Below are positions 49,686-63,447 of a DNA stretch of 64,000 bases, piece by piece. Numbering within the stretch: the stretch's first letter is position 1; the number at the start of each line of letters is the position of its first letter. The stretch is from Tyto alba (Eukaryota; Chordata; Aves; Strigiformes; Tytonidae). The stretch covers positions 24,421,936 through 24,485,935 of the forward strand of contig NW_024881327.1 in NCBI RefSeq assembly GCF_018691265.1, given 5' to 3'. The position numbers and the translations under genes were made by a program. The notes beneath the pieces are model-generated. The model had not been told where the DNA came from. It saw nothing but the letters and a program-made list of their open reading frames with translations, and ran no database searches.

Positions 49686-52600
49686 TCTTCTTTCACTTCA
49701 GTGTGTATTGCTGAAGTCATCCATCACTTTCTCCTTGACTTTTTTCCTTCTGCAGATCCTAACTTGAATCCATATGGTTGTAAGCTTTCCCTCAGTTTGT
49801 TTTCAGATGTTTCTCTTCTTTCAGATGATGTGCTGTATGTAAAAAATGCTCAGTGCACACTTAGATTTGCTGCTTCTTATGTGAGATTCAATCATCAAAC
49901 CAATATTTTTTTGATTCAAATCATAATACAAAAATACATATAAATGTAATAACTTATAAATTTTAAAATGTTATCTAAAATTTTTAAATTTCATAGGTTA
50001 GCTATTTTAAATATAAGTTACTAAAGCAGCAAATCTGACAATATTTTTCTAAATTCTGTTACATTTTCTTCTGAGCCAGTTCTAATAGCTTTATGGATTA
50101 TACTACTAAAATGCAAAAATCCCAGTTAAGCTGGAAATTTTACAAGCTTTTAGACTATCCTGTTTTACAATGTTATACTATAGCAGTTAAAGAAAGCTTG
50201 TGTTATCTGACTATTGAGAAACTTTATATTTTAATCAAGAAATCCCCTCATTTAGGGAACCTGCAAAAAAAAGAAAAAATTTGCTTATGTTATTGTCATT
50301 CTGATAATGTCTATTTGCTCAGCTTTGCTTCCTTCTTAACCCTTTTTCTATTTCAACAAAAGGGGCACACACTCGCAGCATAGTTTCACAGGATCCTACC
50401 TTGGGGATTTGTTTTTAATTATTATTGAGCAGTTTTTGTTCTTGAAAATAATAGATCTATTTGAGCTTTCTAGATGCAGTCTGCTTCTCAGAACTTCCTT
50501 TGCCATTTGTTTCAAAGGACTTTTTTTTTCTAGATGATAAGCTTTATTTGTGGTTGACTTTTAACACTTGATTATACGGTGAGCAAAGTCTGAACACTTC
50601 TTACCTAATGAAGGAGTCAGGCTGGCATCTATCTCATAAAGAACATAAGAAGTGCATCTGATTTGCATGAAATAGCTGACTCTTTCTGCCCTAATATTTA
50701 ATACTCAGGTGCTGTTCATATAAATTACAAGTGTAAAACACACCATGCTGTTTTGATGTCAGAGTCAATGCTATTTAGAACAATCAGAAGCCTCTTTTTG
50801 CTAGAACTGTTTATTTTAAAAGAAACCATTACAGATGAAGCAGGGCATGCAGTGAATGATAGACAGAAGGGAGGACTGAGGTGGGAGGATGCAACTTCCT
50901 TGGTTTCATGGTGATAAAAGGGCTCTTTTTACCTAACGATTCTCACATACAGGAGTGAAGAAGGCTCCATGTTGGTTTACAGTCTCCCAATATATAACCA
51001 GTACCTTGGGTGAGCTTCCCTTCAATCTAACCCTCAGTGCTTTCCCCAGGGAAGTTCTCATGAGCTTGCTCCCCCTGCCACTGTCTGGAGGGCAGCATGC
51101 TGCGGTAGGCAAGCTGAGCAGGCAAAGTGCTACCAGCCATATCACCAAAGCAATTAACTCTCAGGGATGGCACGCTTATCTCTCCTGTGCTTCAGCTGAA
51201 AGCTGTCAAGGGTTTGCATGCAACTTCTTGCTAGCACCAAAATTCCTGATTTTACTTCTTTTATCTATGCCTCTGCAGTAAAGTCAGAAGGATGAACACA
51301 CATCCTTACTCCAACACACACTCTAAATATCTGAAATCATTTGTCAATGAGTTGCACTACTGCTGTTTCTGGAGTAGAACATCTGCATGTGATATTTACC
51401 ATAGGAAACATATAAATATCCCCATCTTGTAATTGCTATATAAGCAGGATGAATTTGTTTAAAAATTGAATGTGTTAGAGCAAGTAGTGAAACCTAGGCA
51501 TGACAGAGAAATGACATAGTCCCTTAGACTACAGCACAGACATATGAGTTAAAGTGTGTCTGAGTGTTGCTAAACTAACCATGCTTGTCAAAGCACCTAA
51601 TACTGATTGAGGGTATGAGTAGATAATAGCTTGAGTAAGAATCTTTACTCTGAGTGCAGCAGACACAGAAGAGTGCCCTGGTGCTGTTCCAGTCAGTGGT
51701 GGAGCTGATGACATCTTCTTAGGAAGAACACATTTATTGCCTCCTCTCCCCCCATCTCTCTGATTCCTAATGCTTGCATGATCTGAGAAGCAGAGCTAAG
51801 TCCTGTCCCTCTCATCCTCAGACACACACATGCATCCCAGCTCATGTGACAGTAACTCTCTTTTTTCAAGCGTTAAATTCCAGCCTATAATCAACAAAAT
51901 ATGTACTGTTCTCTTGTGGTTATTCTGTTTCCATTTTTCCTGACATTTTCTGGTTTATCAGTTAAAACCTAGAGTACCCTCTGTACTGAATGACTGTTCC
52001 TCACAGGTTGTTGTTTCTGGTACTAAGATCCTTCCAATTAGCTATTACACATTCTACGGATTAATTTTTCTGAGCCTGGGGAGAGAGACCTTACTGTATG
52101 TTGCTTTACTACAGAAGAGGTAATATGTGCTCATCATCATATATCAGGTCTATGACAGATTTTTTGTCTTAAAATTTAGAAATAAGATAATTTAAAGTCT
52201 GCTCATAAAAGGAAATGGGAATTTTCCAGGCCATACTACCTGCTTCTTTTACTGACATGACTGTGGACAGAGATTTTACAGTCTTCAGGGAATGATAACC
52301 TCCAGCCAGGAACTATTCATTTACAGGTATTAAAATCCAATTAATTTTAATTACAGGAGCTTTCTGTCTATCTTCATTGTTTTATTTTTATTTGTTTTTT
52401 TGTTTGTTTTTTTTTTTTAATATATTCTCCTTGCCCTGTTATCCTTCACTAGATAGATATTTCTTTTTGTCACACAGATTCTGTTACGTAGAAAACTCTG
52501 TGAAATTCCCTGTTGCTATGCACATGCCAAAGCCTGACAAAAAGTAACAAAGACAGTAAAATGTTAAGTGGGCATAAAAGATACCTTTATCTTAGTCCCA

Positions 52601-53799
52601 ATTACTTTGCACCAATAACAAACCTCAAATTTAATTCTTCCACTGGAGAAGTAAGCCTGCACCATCCCTTGTAATCAAGTCCAAATTCATTAGACTTTTT
52701 CAATAAATGATTCCGTGGGATCCCTTGCATACCAATGGTTGCTGTGGCAACCATAGTTTGCCTATTCAGGTTATTTTCCCAAAGCACATAAAAAAATTAT
52801 CTCTTTGCCTCCAAAATTCCACAATATGTTCATCTCTGAAACCTGGTGTATCTCCTTAATCTTAGTCTTTTTTCTTTCTTTTTGCTGTGCTTTGTCTCTG
52901 ATGTCCTATAAACCTGCCAGACATGCCAGGTTTTACACATATCTAATCCAGCTCTACAGCTCTCTTTGATAGTCAGTTCACTACAGGTAGCTTTTGCTAA
53001 AAATTTTCCTTTCCTAATTTTGGATATGATTAATTTCACCGGTTCCAGTAGAGCAGAAAACCCAAAACTAACTGGAAACCATGTTTGTTTCTTTGTCCCA
53101 TTATTTTTTTAGAAAGCAGTAGAATTTAATTTGTTCCATTTAATTTCTCCCTTTATAATTCATAAAATATTTCAGGATGAGATGAATTGTCTCCCACTAG
53201 GTCTGTTGTTTGATATCAGAATTGATCTGATTGTTTTCATTCAAACATGAAAATAGCACCACATTACCATAATAGGCAGTTTTCCAGAAAAGTGTAAGTT
53301 TTGGCATATTTCTCTGTCTTATTGTCTTTCACATTTCAAACATGCTTAAGTAAGACATGTCAACATTTTCTAGGCTAAAATAAATGTGTACAAAACTATT
53401 TTCCTTTTAATTACAGGGTATGTAGCCTTCATAAACAAAGCTTTTAATAAAATATGAAAATTTTTTATCCTGTATATAAAAATATTTTCACAGTGCTGAG
53501 CCTAAAAGCACTGTCAGTTTAGGTCATTTGCATTTTTGAGATTCTGACTTTTTTCACCCCAAAATTAACATTAAATTTTCAAAATCTCAGGTTTATATAG
53601 GTTTCCTGTGCAGATGAACTTAATATAAATCACCGATCCCAACTTGCCTTTCGCTAGTAGGGAATATAACCTGCATTATCTGGTGGTAACAGCATTTTCC
53701 CATGCTGTTGGAGGAGGTCAAGTACATCGTTTGCTTTTGACCATCTAGTCAATGTACTTGTTATTTTAAATTTTATCAAATAGGTTTCTCTTCTAATCT
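49686..53799. other. AT-rich non-coding stretch, no gene recognised
   Basis: No exon, RNA gene or named repeat is supported. A mildly GC-richer patch lies at about 50870-51240 with overlapping short frames on both strands, none recognisable. A T/G-rich low-complexity tract lies near 52378-52418. Confidence 0.55.
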
Positions 53800-54330
53800 C
53801 TCTTGCCACTAAATGTGAGTCTATATTCCCTTAACAGCCTCTAGCGGTGACCGTTAATCTTCCTACCATTCAAGGAGCAGGGACTCTTTCCTGCCCAGGA
53901 TTCCCCACAGCTCTTTGGACAGAGCTGGCGGGAGACGACAGCTCTCTCTATTTGCTTGTCACTTCCAGTTGCACATCGCTGCATTATGCTTTTCCTTTCA
54001 GCTGCCCCTGCTTGCTCTCCCCCTCTCAGATCTCCCGGTCCCCCTCTCTTGGATCTACATGAGTAGTATACCTGTGGCAGCTGTTTGGTGTAATAAGCAT
54101 TGGCATGGGTTTAGTTCAGCGCTGTCCCATAAGTCTAGCTTAAGAGTAGCATTATTGCCAGGGGGCTGGATGAGTCAGCTGTGATAGAAATAAGCTAACA
54201 GATGTTACTGAAAGCAGGACCCTTTCAAACGAAGTGCTCATCCTTACACAGATGTACAGAGAAAGCCTCCCATAAAACGCTTCCACTTCCCACATTGCTT
54301 TCATTCTCGCCTTTGAGCCATTCAAAGACG
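53800..54330. promoter_or_regulatory. Candidate regulatory or conserved non-coding block
   Basis: This is non-repetitive sequence, richer in G and C than its flanks, with several CpGs (CTAGCGGTGACCG, GCGGGAGACGAC, CAGCGCTG). It includes a perfect AP-1/MAF-type site TGAGTCAGC at about 54171-54179 and a C/T-rich stretch at 53985-54050. No CR1 or LTR signature is visible. Two overlapping plus-strand frames (53847-54062 and 53915-54184) look like by-products of composition. A regulatory role is inference only. Confidence 0.25.
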
Positions 54331-54669
54331 TGTTATGCAGAAGCTAATTTATTTTTTTTTTTTATGTTGCATGGTAAATAACATAACTTGAATATTTCCA
54401 GATTGATGATATGAATTATTTTGAAATTACTGCTTTATAAAATAACATCAAATGATTATGAACCTTCTGTTCAAGTTCTGCATATAGATTGTTAAAAGAA
54501 AAAAAATTCTTTTAAATATTTTACCACCTTTGTGCATGTATATTCATCCCTTCTTGTTGGCATGGAAATACATTTTTCTTCCACTGAATGTGACTCAGAG
54601 CTTTTTCTGTGAATCCTCTCTTCTATTCATCCATATATGTTTCTATGTTTTAGAAATGCAGATTCCTTA
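54331..54669. other. AT-rich non-coding stretch, nothing recognised
   Basis: It holds a short T run near 54352-54363 and otherwise unstructured AT-rich sequence. Confidence 0.55.
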
Positions 54670-54733
54670 TTTGGAGTTATGTTAGATGATCTTTAAAGGT
54701 CCCTTTCAACCCAAACCATTTTATGATTTCTTC
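54670..54733 (+). mobile_element. CR1 LINE 3' terminus, plus strand
   Basis: The plus strand reads 'TTAGATGATCTTTAAAGGTC' then 'CCTTTCAACCCAAACCATTT' and 'TATGATTTCTTC', the sense-strand CR1 3' end including one copy of the ATTCTATGATTCT-type terminal repeat. Only about 60 bp remain, as is common for severely 5'-truncated CR1 copies. Confidence 0.85.
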
Positions 54734-57700
54734 TTACTACTTTATCTCTTTTTACATTAGCTAAGATGTTAAGAGTTTCTGTTCACTTTTGACACCCTGC
54801 TTTCTATCCTGGAACATCTTTATCATAATTAGTAAGTTATTCTTTTCTCACCTAGCACCTCACAATAACATAATCTTTCATTTTCTTTCTGCTTAGTAAA
54901 AGTCTGCTGTTAACTAGGACAGCATGCCTCTGACTTCTCTACTCTAATACCTAGAACACCTTTCATCTGAAACATATTTTCCTGTCATTTTTTTTATTCT
55001 GTAAAGGTTCATTTTTTATCTTTATAAATTACAACATTTAAGACATATTTTCTCACTGAGAGTTATTACACTATAGAGCAGCTTCCAATCTAACAGCCAT
55101 TATAGATTTTGCATCAAATGCCTCTGCAGTTACTATGACTGTAATATTAGCATTGTCTATCTTTTGCTGTTAGCAGATATTTTGAGAGAAACTGTGCAAG
55201 GTTTTTCAGCATTTGTTAATAAATAAATAAAAAGCATTTTTCAAACTTACAAGTACATACAGATACGTGTGGGCTGTGATATGTATTACAGTTCATTTGT
55301 ATTCTTTATTATCTAACCCTAATCCAAGTAGTATATTACAAATCGTACACATGGGGATCTGTAGTTTAAACTCCGCTGTACCACACAGGAAAAAAAAAGA
55401 TTGAAAAATCAGCTGACAAACAGCTGTTTACTAACTGCTGTATAGTTAAACTACAAAGACCTGGAGTCCCTTGCTGAAGCTCTTTTTAAAAGTGAGCATT
55501 CTTCTAGTTTGAATCCACTCAACTATCCTCTAATGAACAATCACAGGCAGATGAGTTCTTCCCCAACTGAATTCCCAGATAATCAGAGTTAATTGTGTTT
55601 TCCTGTCCCAGACTTCTACTTTCTGTTTCTTTCTTCTCACTGCTATTGGCAAATAAGCTGGAATGACTCCCAGAATGTTTTGATCTTTTAGATTTTCAGG
55701 TTAGTAAAGTTTGACATTCAATTTTAAATTATAATGTATCATTCACTTATTTGTTTACTTGTGTTTGGCATGCTTCTCCAGAAGCCAGGAACTTAGCAAA
55801 GAGAACAAATGAAACAATTCTTTCTTAAAGGGGCTTAGATCTTGAAACAGGAGATATTACAAAACATGTATGTGTATTCTAAATATAAGATTTAATACAA
55901 GATGCAGTTAATTACCTTGATGCATTGTCTATATTCTTATGCAATAGTTTGTCCAAATTTTATTGATTGCAGGCTATCTCCTCACTTCAAAATCTAAGAC
56001 AAAATGAAGAGATTAATAGACAAGTTAGAACACAGGCATGTAGTATAGTAAGTCTACTTGAATCTTAAATTTAAGTCCTAAAAAAGGAAGTGGATGAACC
56101 TGTTAGACCTGTTACTTTTGAAAACCACAGGACCCTCTGAAGTCTTCATGGGTAACTGAATTCAACCTTGAATTTATTTGTGCTGCAATGTGTTTGATTG
56201 GACTAGCTTAAGGCTAGACTCTTTCAAATACCCTACCTATCAAATTATTTTCTTCTAATTTTCTGCTACTGCGCACTTCCATTAAGATGACTGATCAGCC
56301 TCATTAGTACTCCGCTGTCAGTTCACAATTTATAACATAATCATTAAAAAAAAGTTTCTCTACAGAATTAAATTATATAGTTATTAAGTATTTGAAAATT
56401 AGCCTACTTGTAGCTGTGCATACCACAAACTACTTATTTTTTAAATAGATTTGTAATATTATACAGCAAATTACCAATAGTAATCATTTGTAAAAAATAA
56501 ATGCAATGTGTTTTATAAATATCATTAGCATTCTTTGAATATGGAGAGCCTGAGCTTCTAGTTCTATTTTAGATCAAATTATCATACCCATAGACTCTAG
56601 TTCCGACCCTAATCAGGCATGTTATATGACAGTATTCTAAATAGTGAGGCTATTATTGTACCTGAAGATGTGCATTAATAGATTTGTGTAAAGTTGATCT
56701 CATAATGTTTTTTGGTAGCTATTTAGGCTAATGTATGTAGATGTCACCTGAAGGGATATGATGTTCCTTAGGAATTATCCAATTTCTGGGTCTTTCTGTG
56801 CTTGTAGACAGACATATTCTAATTCCTAGTACTTCGTTTCCAAGATCATTGGTTTTGCTATACATTTTGAAATTTGTTCCATACAGTCTGGTAATTATTT
56901 ATTTACAGGGCTGATTGAATTTTTCTCCAAAGAAAATCTTAATTTTCTTAAATGATATCAACTCATCATTTTAAATTATACCAACTTTCTACAGAAACCA
57001 TAAACATGTCTGCTCTTTTTTTAGTCAAAAAGAACAATCTTGAAATACTAGGAAATACTGCCATGATATCTTACAAAAATTACAGTCCCACTAATCTGAG
57101 AAAAATTAAGGAATTTATTTACTTTTTTCAAATTATATGTAACCCATTCTTTTTTCTAATGTAAGAATGTAAGAAAATGAATATAAATATAGTATCATAT
57201 TTTTAGGAAGATCCATTGAAGCATTTTCAAGTATAAAACTGAGGATGTAAGTTGCACAAATTTACAGGTTTTTATATGCTTTTGTTTTTTCTTTTTTTTT
57301 AAAAAAAAAAAAAAAAAACATCCAAACAAACAAAAAAAATCACAAACAAGCAACAAACAAACCAAATAAAAGTTATGCAGCTGACCAGTTAACATGCCTG
57401 GTTTCAGGACACAAGTATCAGTTGATTCACAATGTATGTATGCAAAAATCCAACCCTATCCTGACTAAAGTCCATAGTGAGTTTCCATTAATATCAGGGG
57501 TTTCATGGTTCAAATTTGGGAGACTAATTTCTTTGCATAGAAATAGGTGTCATTACAAGTGGTGAGGCTTAAGTTTAAACAAATGCACCTGATGTAGAAC
57601 TATTCTGCTGGTTTTGACTAATTATGAAGTCTCTTGATCATATTTTATAGTAAGTTCAAAAAGCAATAACTTGACCAATGTTACTGTATTTACAAAACTG

Positions 57701-60358
57701 TATGTTATTCTGACCAGTGTCTGAGGAGGAGAAAAGAGCTAGTGAATTAGACAATTACACTGATCAAGAATGGATTTTATATATATATAGTCTTACTTTA
57801 TTTTATACTAAACAGATGGATGAAGGAACTGTATATACTAGGCAGGGAGTTACACAAGGCTTGGGGCACAGTAATTCTGGAGAGGAACAGTGTTTGGGGA
57901 CAAGGTAGCTATGATCTTCTGTTCCTGACCATTACATTTGCTCAGGCACCAGTAGAAACCTAAAAAAGATTGCTGTATCTTGTCTGACGTGGTCAAGGCT
58001 AGTTTGTGTATGATAGCATGAATGATTTAATTGGAGTAATAATGGATCAACAAGAGGAATTTCACTGATTTCAGGAGTCATGGGACTGAGAACAGCACCT
58101 GCATTTTTCTGATGAAGCCTGCCAGATTTACTTGTGAATTCTCATTTTCTTTCCACTAAGTTATTCTTAAAATCTGGTCTTGAAATATTCTTGCTTACTG
58201 TATAAACAATCTGACTGACCACGATCACATTAAATTCCCATTTTTAATCTCTTTTGTAGTATTTAAATATTTAATTTTCTAAAACATTTTGAATTACTAG
58301 AGATAATCTACTGACCAGATTTATTGGGAACTAAAAGTCTAGCATGAAATATCACACTTCGTTGGCTACTGTTGACTGCAATGTAATTTGACAGGAAAAA
58401 CAGGTGAACGATCTCCTCCGAGATTTATGCCACTACATAAGGCAGACTAGCTGAAAAGGAATGTGCAAAGAAAAAAAAAACTTGCTTTAAGACTATTAAA
58501 GCTGTATGAAACTTGGTGGGTTGGTTTGAAAGTGATTAAACAGAAGCCCTTTTTTTCAGTTTATATCATCTCACTCTATTATTATTACATTTTTTTTAAT
58601 TTTATTGTAGTCAAAAAATAATTCAGCCAAAACAAATTTTTTCAGTGTTTTCAGATTGAAACCTTGCATCTATGAATAGAACTAGAGGTTAAAAGTGATT
58701 ATCTTTGTACCTTCTGCTATTAATTTTTAAATTATATTTAATCTTGGTTTAAAGAGTTCTAATGATAAAATGTGACTATAGGCTTATGTATTTTTCTTTT
58801 AAGTATTACCTCACTTTTAGAAATATTTATTTATTTGAAACTAGTTTGTCTTTGGCTTGCAATGTTCACTCTTGTCATAATACTAAGATAAAATTTGGAC
58901 TAATCTCTATTATGTTGCCTATAAATTCCCTGAAAGAAAGAAGTAAATTACTCTTTAGTTTTCCTCTATAGACTGAATGTGTTACTTCAGCCCTTCATTT
59001 TTTTCTTTTACTTTTTTCCTACTCTTTCAGATTGTGAGTAATTTTAATGATTTTTTCTGACTTCTGTTCACTACCACAAAGAAAGTGATTATGAAAACCT
59101 GATTTAGGAGATAGTTTTTCTTCATTAACTATAGAGTAAACATGGGCTCTTAATGCATGTGTTTAAAATGCTTAAAGCTGATGCTGTCAGTGTTCCCTAC
59201 ATCTTTCCACCTGCAATCTGAAATTACCTCTTTATGGAAATTTGGAACAAACCCAAACAATATAGACAAGATTTCTTGGAGCATTATCAAAATGGACAGG
59301 ATCCTGGAGGCTTTCAAGGTAGGAAAGCACAGTGATGCTGGCTAGGCCTCTGGGATCTACCAAGCTTTATGAAAACCACATGTTTAAGGGACTAGTGCAG
59401 TCTTCATAAAATCACCTGGAACACTTAAGAAACAAAACAAACAAAAAACAGTGACCTCCAGAGACATATAAGAAGGCAAAAGGATTATATTAAGACCTTT
59501 CAGCTTGTGTATAGCAGTGAAATTACAGGAGCGAGACAACCTGAGGGAATTTGGATAGTTCCCATTCTCCCTAGAGGATTTTGCAGCAGTGGAGTTGCTG
59601 TAAATGATGATCTGTGCTTTATGGGATCTTGATTTTTATGGGACTTTGCTTAGGGAATTCATTAAATATTTTATTCCTTCTTCTGCTGCACAGGCTCCCT
59701 TCCTTGCTGGTCAAATAAGTTAACTTTTGCTATGACATTGCACCTCCTGTGAGGAGTTTGCTAAGGGAAAGACTGTAGTTTCTTTTGCTTGCTGATTAGA
59801 GGGTATATATGAGTACACATGGAACCTGGCAAAGATCCAGAACCAAATTTGATCCACTGATTTCACTTAATTTCACAGTAAAAAAATAAAATATAATATA
59901 CTGGCTTGAAAGTTGGGAAGAATATCTCTTGATCATAGGTTACTGAACTGTTTTCCCAATCTATTTTGTCAGACTTTAAATCTCTATATATGAAAGTGCA
60001 AATCAGTTAGATAAATTAGCTTCTATTAAGAAGTGTTTATTTTTGGTGGTGTAAAAAAGGCAGAATGTGGAGTTTATAGCATTCAAATTTGCCAAACATA
60101 TGGTATATTAAAATTTTTAAAAGATACAGTTTAAAAAAAAAAACCCTTACATTGTATGTATTTGTTTATGTGGCTTTGTCTATGGACATTTTATACTTGT
60201 TTCGAAAAAAAATATTTTAAATAAAAATGTTAGAAACTATGGAAAACTAATGTCTGCTACTCACTTAGATTGTATCAGTGATCAGAGGTTTATCTGAAAA
60301 AAACTTCCAGCATTTAAAAAAGCCATGTGTGTGTATGTTGGGTGGGAGTTTTTCCTGC
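54734..60358. other. AT-rich non-coding stretch, no gene recognised
   Basis: No exon or RNA gene is supported over 5.6 kb. Visible structure is limited to simple sequence, including a T9-A18 junction at 57292-57318 followed by CAAA-rich sequence to about 57362. Confidence 0.55.
57292..57318. repeat. T9-A18 homopolymer junction
   Basis: Nine T are followed directly by 18 A, preceded by more T-rich sequence. The junction is self-complementary and continues into a CAAA-rich low-complexity tract. A simple-sequence origin is likely. Confidence 0.85.
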
Positions 60359-60592
<234 letters not shown>

Positions 60593-61142
60593 CAGACTTT
60601 CATCCTTCTAAGCCACCAATGAGATGAAAATTCTTTCTTTATAAGAATGATTTCCATGTAGAGATATTTAACTAAAAGAAAGCTTTCGGTTATTGGAGAT
60701 AACTGGATATATAGAAGACCAATCTGGATTTAAAATGAAAAACCCCAAACATTTCCTGAAGCACTGTCTACCTGCTGAATCAAGTTCAAGAGTAACTTAA
60801 AGTTTGGAATAATTCATAAAATCTCCCTATTCTTACACAACACTCAATATCTGATTCTGCCTGCAACTGGAATCAAATTAGGATAGTGTTTCTGTGATGA
60901 AACAAGCTCTGCTTCTGAGGCAGATTTCAAGATGGGTATTTTTCAGGCCTTTTGACTCAAAATTTGAGATGAAAAGTAAACCTGATTTCACAAGTTATTT
61001 CTTTGTAGCTTATGAGGTGAAAGAATTTGCAAAGCTTAAAAAAATTACAGTGGGACTTCAAACCACAGCTCTTGTATTTAGAGCACGAGTTACCCTTGTC
61101 CCAACTTCACTGCTTCCTTCAGAGTTGACTTTTGCCTCAGAG

Positions 61143-61165
61143 AAAAAAAAAAAAAAAAAAAAAAA
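61143..61165 (+). repeat. Poly(A) homopolymer, 23 bp
   Basis: A run of 23 A follows 'TTGCCTCAGAG'. The 99-codon plus-strand frame at 60894-61193 reads straight through it into poly-lysine, which argues against that frame being a gene. There is no upstream AATAAA at retrocopy distance. Confidence 0.85.
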
Positions 61166-61710
61166 GGAACAATATGCAGCACATGAGCTATGACCATCTC
61201 ACAGGACTTTTCAGGGCCAAGTTACGTGGCATAGTCACATATGGCGCTAGGACTTTTAGCCGTTGATTCTTGGAACTTTTCAATTTCAGACAGGGAGGGG
61301 AAAAAATCTCTGCTACTCAACTCTATATGTGCCGCCTGGGAATAACTGCCATACATAGCTGTATTACCTTCTCCCTCAAAGAAAAAATCCAGTTTGACTT
61401 AATTTACATTGTTGTCTAAACCCAGACAAAAAAAAAAAAAAATCCCAGGATTGTCTCTATTAATGTATTTTTATTTTTAAAAATAAGAGTCACAATACTT
61501 ATCTGGGAATAGAAAAATATTTATATATATAACCAATATCAAAATCAGCATAGCACTAGTTTACCTGCTCATAAAAACTTGCCCTTTGTCTTTTTCTCTC
61601 TCACAAGTGTGATCTGGAAATATCATTTCTACAAGCATTTCCATAAAATGTGTAATTCACACACAGATTTCCAGGCAAGCTTTTCATGTCACATGTATTG
61701 TTAGAGCAGA

Positions 61711-61738
61711 ATTTCTTTTCTTCGAAAAGAAAAGAAAT
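61711..61738. repeat. Perfect hairpin, 12-bp arms and CGAA loop
   Basis: ATTTCTTTTCTT, loop CGAA, then AAGAAAAGAAAT. The arms are exact reverse complements. One strand of each arm is pure pyrimidine apart from the first A. It is too short for a pre-miRNA (about 60-80 nt) and is not followed by a T run typical of an RNA polymerase III terminator. Confidence 0.85.
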
Positions 61739-63423
61739 AAAAGATAAATAGTATCACATAGGGAGAAAAGTAAAGCACAAAATACTGCTATAGCAATAGC
61801 TTCTGTCTGGTATCAAACTGCACATGAACTATCTGCTAACAAGCTAGAAAATGAAGAAGAGGCCTAGAGGTCACATCCAAGTTCAGCTTTTTACTCATCA
61901 GTGAATGGTCCTGTGGGAACCCACTGGATCTCGAAAGACACGTAACAGTTCAAGGTGTCAGGTTAAAAATGAGTACAAATATGAAAGCTAGATAAAAGCT
62001 CTAAGATTCTGCAGAAGATGCTGCAGCTGCACAGACATGATACAGGAAAAAAGGCAAGTCTTCGGGATTACAAATCAAAACGAAACCTTGGACCACACAC
62101 AACTGCAGAAACTCAAGGTTGTCACTAATTCTACCTGTAACAATGACATTTTTCATCCACAAGTAATATCGTTTATACTATGGAACTGCATTTTGTACAG
62201 TAACTTCTCCAGTGGGAGGCTGCATACTCTATGGGATAAATTATATAGATTTACAGATATTTTGTGATAAGTGAATTGAAGCATGTATTTCTAAGACCTG
62301 AGTGGGGTGGGGAAGGAAAACATGCTTGAAATAGAGATTTTAAAAACTGCCTATTTTACAGAGCAGAGAGATTTTAAAAAGCTGTGCCAGAAGGCAACGT
62401 CTTATTAGGAAAAAGCTTTCACAGTTCACTTCCCAGCACTCTCTCCTCTGTGAATAATGGAAGATGAGTTGAAGAAGTTGTTGAAAACTGTGATAATGTT
62501 TTAGAAGGATTTTTAACTGGATTAGTCAATGAAATTCGAATGTGTCTGACAACTGGCAGAAGGTAATGCAGCTGTGACCACACCGAGGACTATAATGTGC
62601 AAGGTGCACCAGCAAGGGCTAAAACCACAGTATTTTGGGGCTGGACATACATCAATTCTAACATATATTTAATCTCAGCTTAGTCATGAAGAAAGTTGGT
62701 AGGCAACCCAGCAGCACTGAAATTCTATAATCCTTCATTTTAGTGAGTCAACAGTGATGCAGTTTTCTGGTTTGGGACAACAAGTTGCAAAGAGTATATT
62801 TAGCCTTTCAAAGACATGAGTGGATTGCGTTCTGAACACAGGCTGGAATGCAGTGCAGCTGATGGCTTCACAATTTCTTGTCCATGCTCATGATATTGCT
62901 TTTCAGAAAAAGGATCTGAAATGGCCAATCTGAGTAAGAAATAAAGATGAATATTCTAGCTTTCTCAGAAACGTTCAATGAATGTGTGATGATCAAAATC
63001 AGTCGGGAGAATAAAATATTATTTTCAAGGCCATAAGGTTTTCAGTAGCTTAGAGGTATTGCACTACAAACAGCAGCATGACCACAGAGCCGTTTGCTGC
63101 AGAGTAAAAGAATTTTGACTATATATTTCCATAAAATATTTTCAGAATCCCATATGGTCTCTGCATATTACTTTTGTATTACGGTGATTTTCTCCCTTCC
63201 TGAGTTTTTTTTTCTTTCTTTCTTCCTCCACAATATACAAATATAGCAAAATACAATGTGCTGATATTTACATAAACACATTATTTTGGTATATGTATGT
63301 TGTATACATTTAGAAACCAGATCTTTTTTCTATTCCTGGCATCATTCTCTGGTTCACAGTAAAATAAATGCTGATATTTTGGTTTCTTCCACTATAGCCA
63401 GTTTCTCTTTCCAACAGGTGACC

Positions 63424-63447
63424 AAGTAGCTGGTGCCTCAGCTACTT
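63424..63447. repeat. Small perfect hairpin, 9-bp arms and 6-nt loop
   Basis: AAGTAGCTG, loop GTGCCT, then CAGCTACTT. The arms are exact reverse complements in non-simple sequence. No function can be assigned. Confidence 0.8.

Noticed and set aside
57481..57540. GGTTCAAAT phrase inspected as a tRNA B box
   Set aside because: No A box at the right distance and no cloverleaf pairing could be formed.
60894..61193. 99-codon plus-strand frame ending just past an A run, considered as a retrocopy
   Set aside because: The frame reads through the A run as poly-lysine. There is no AATAAA at a suitable distance, no target-site duplication and no recognisable parent gene.
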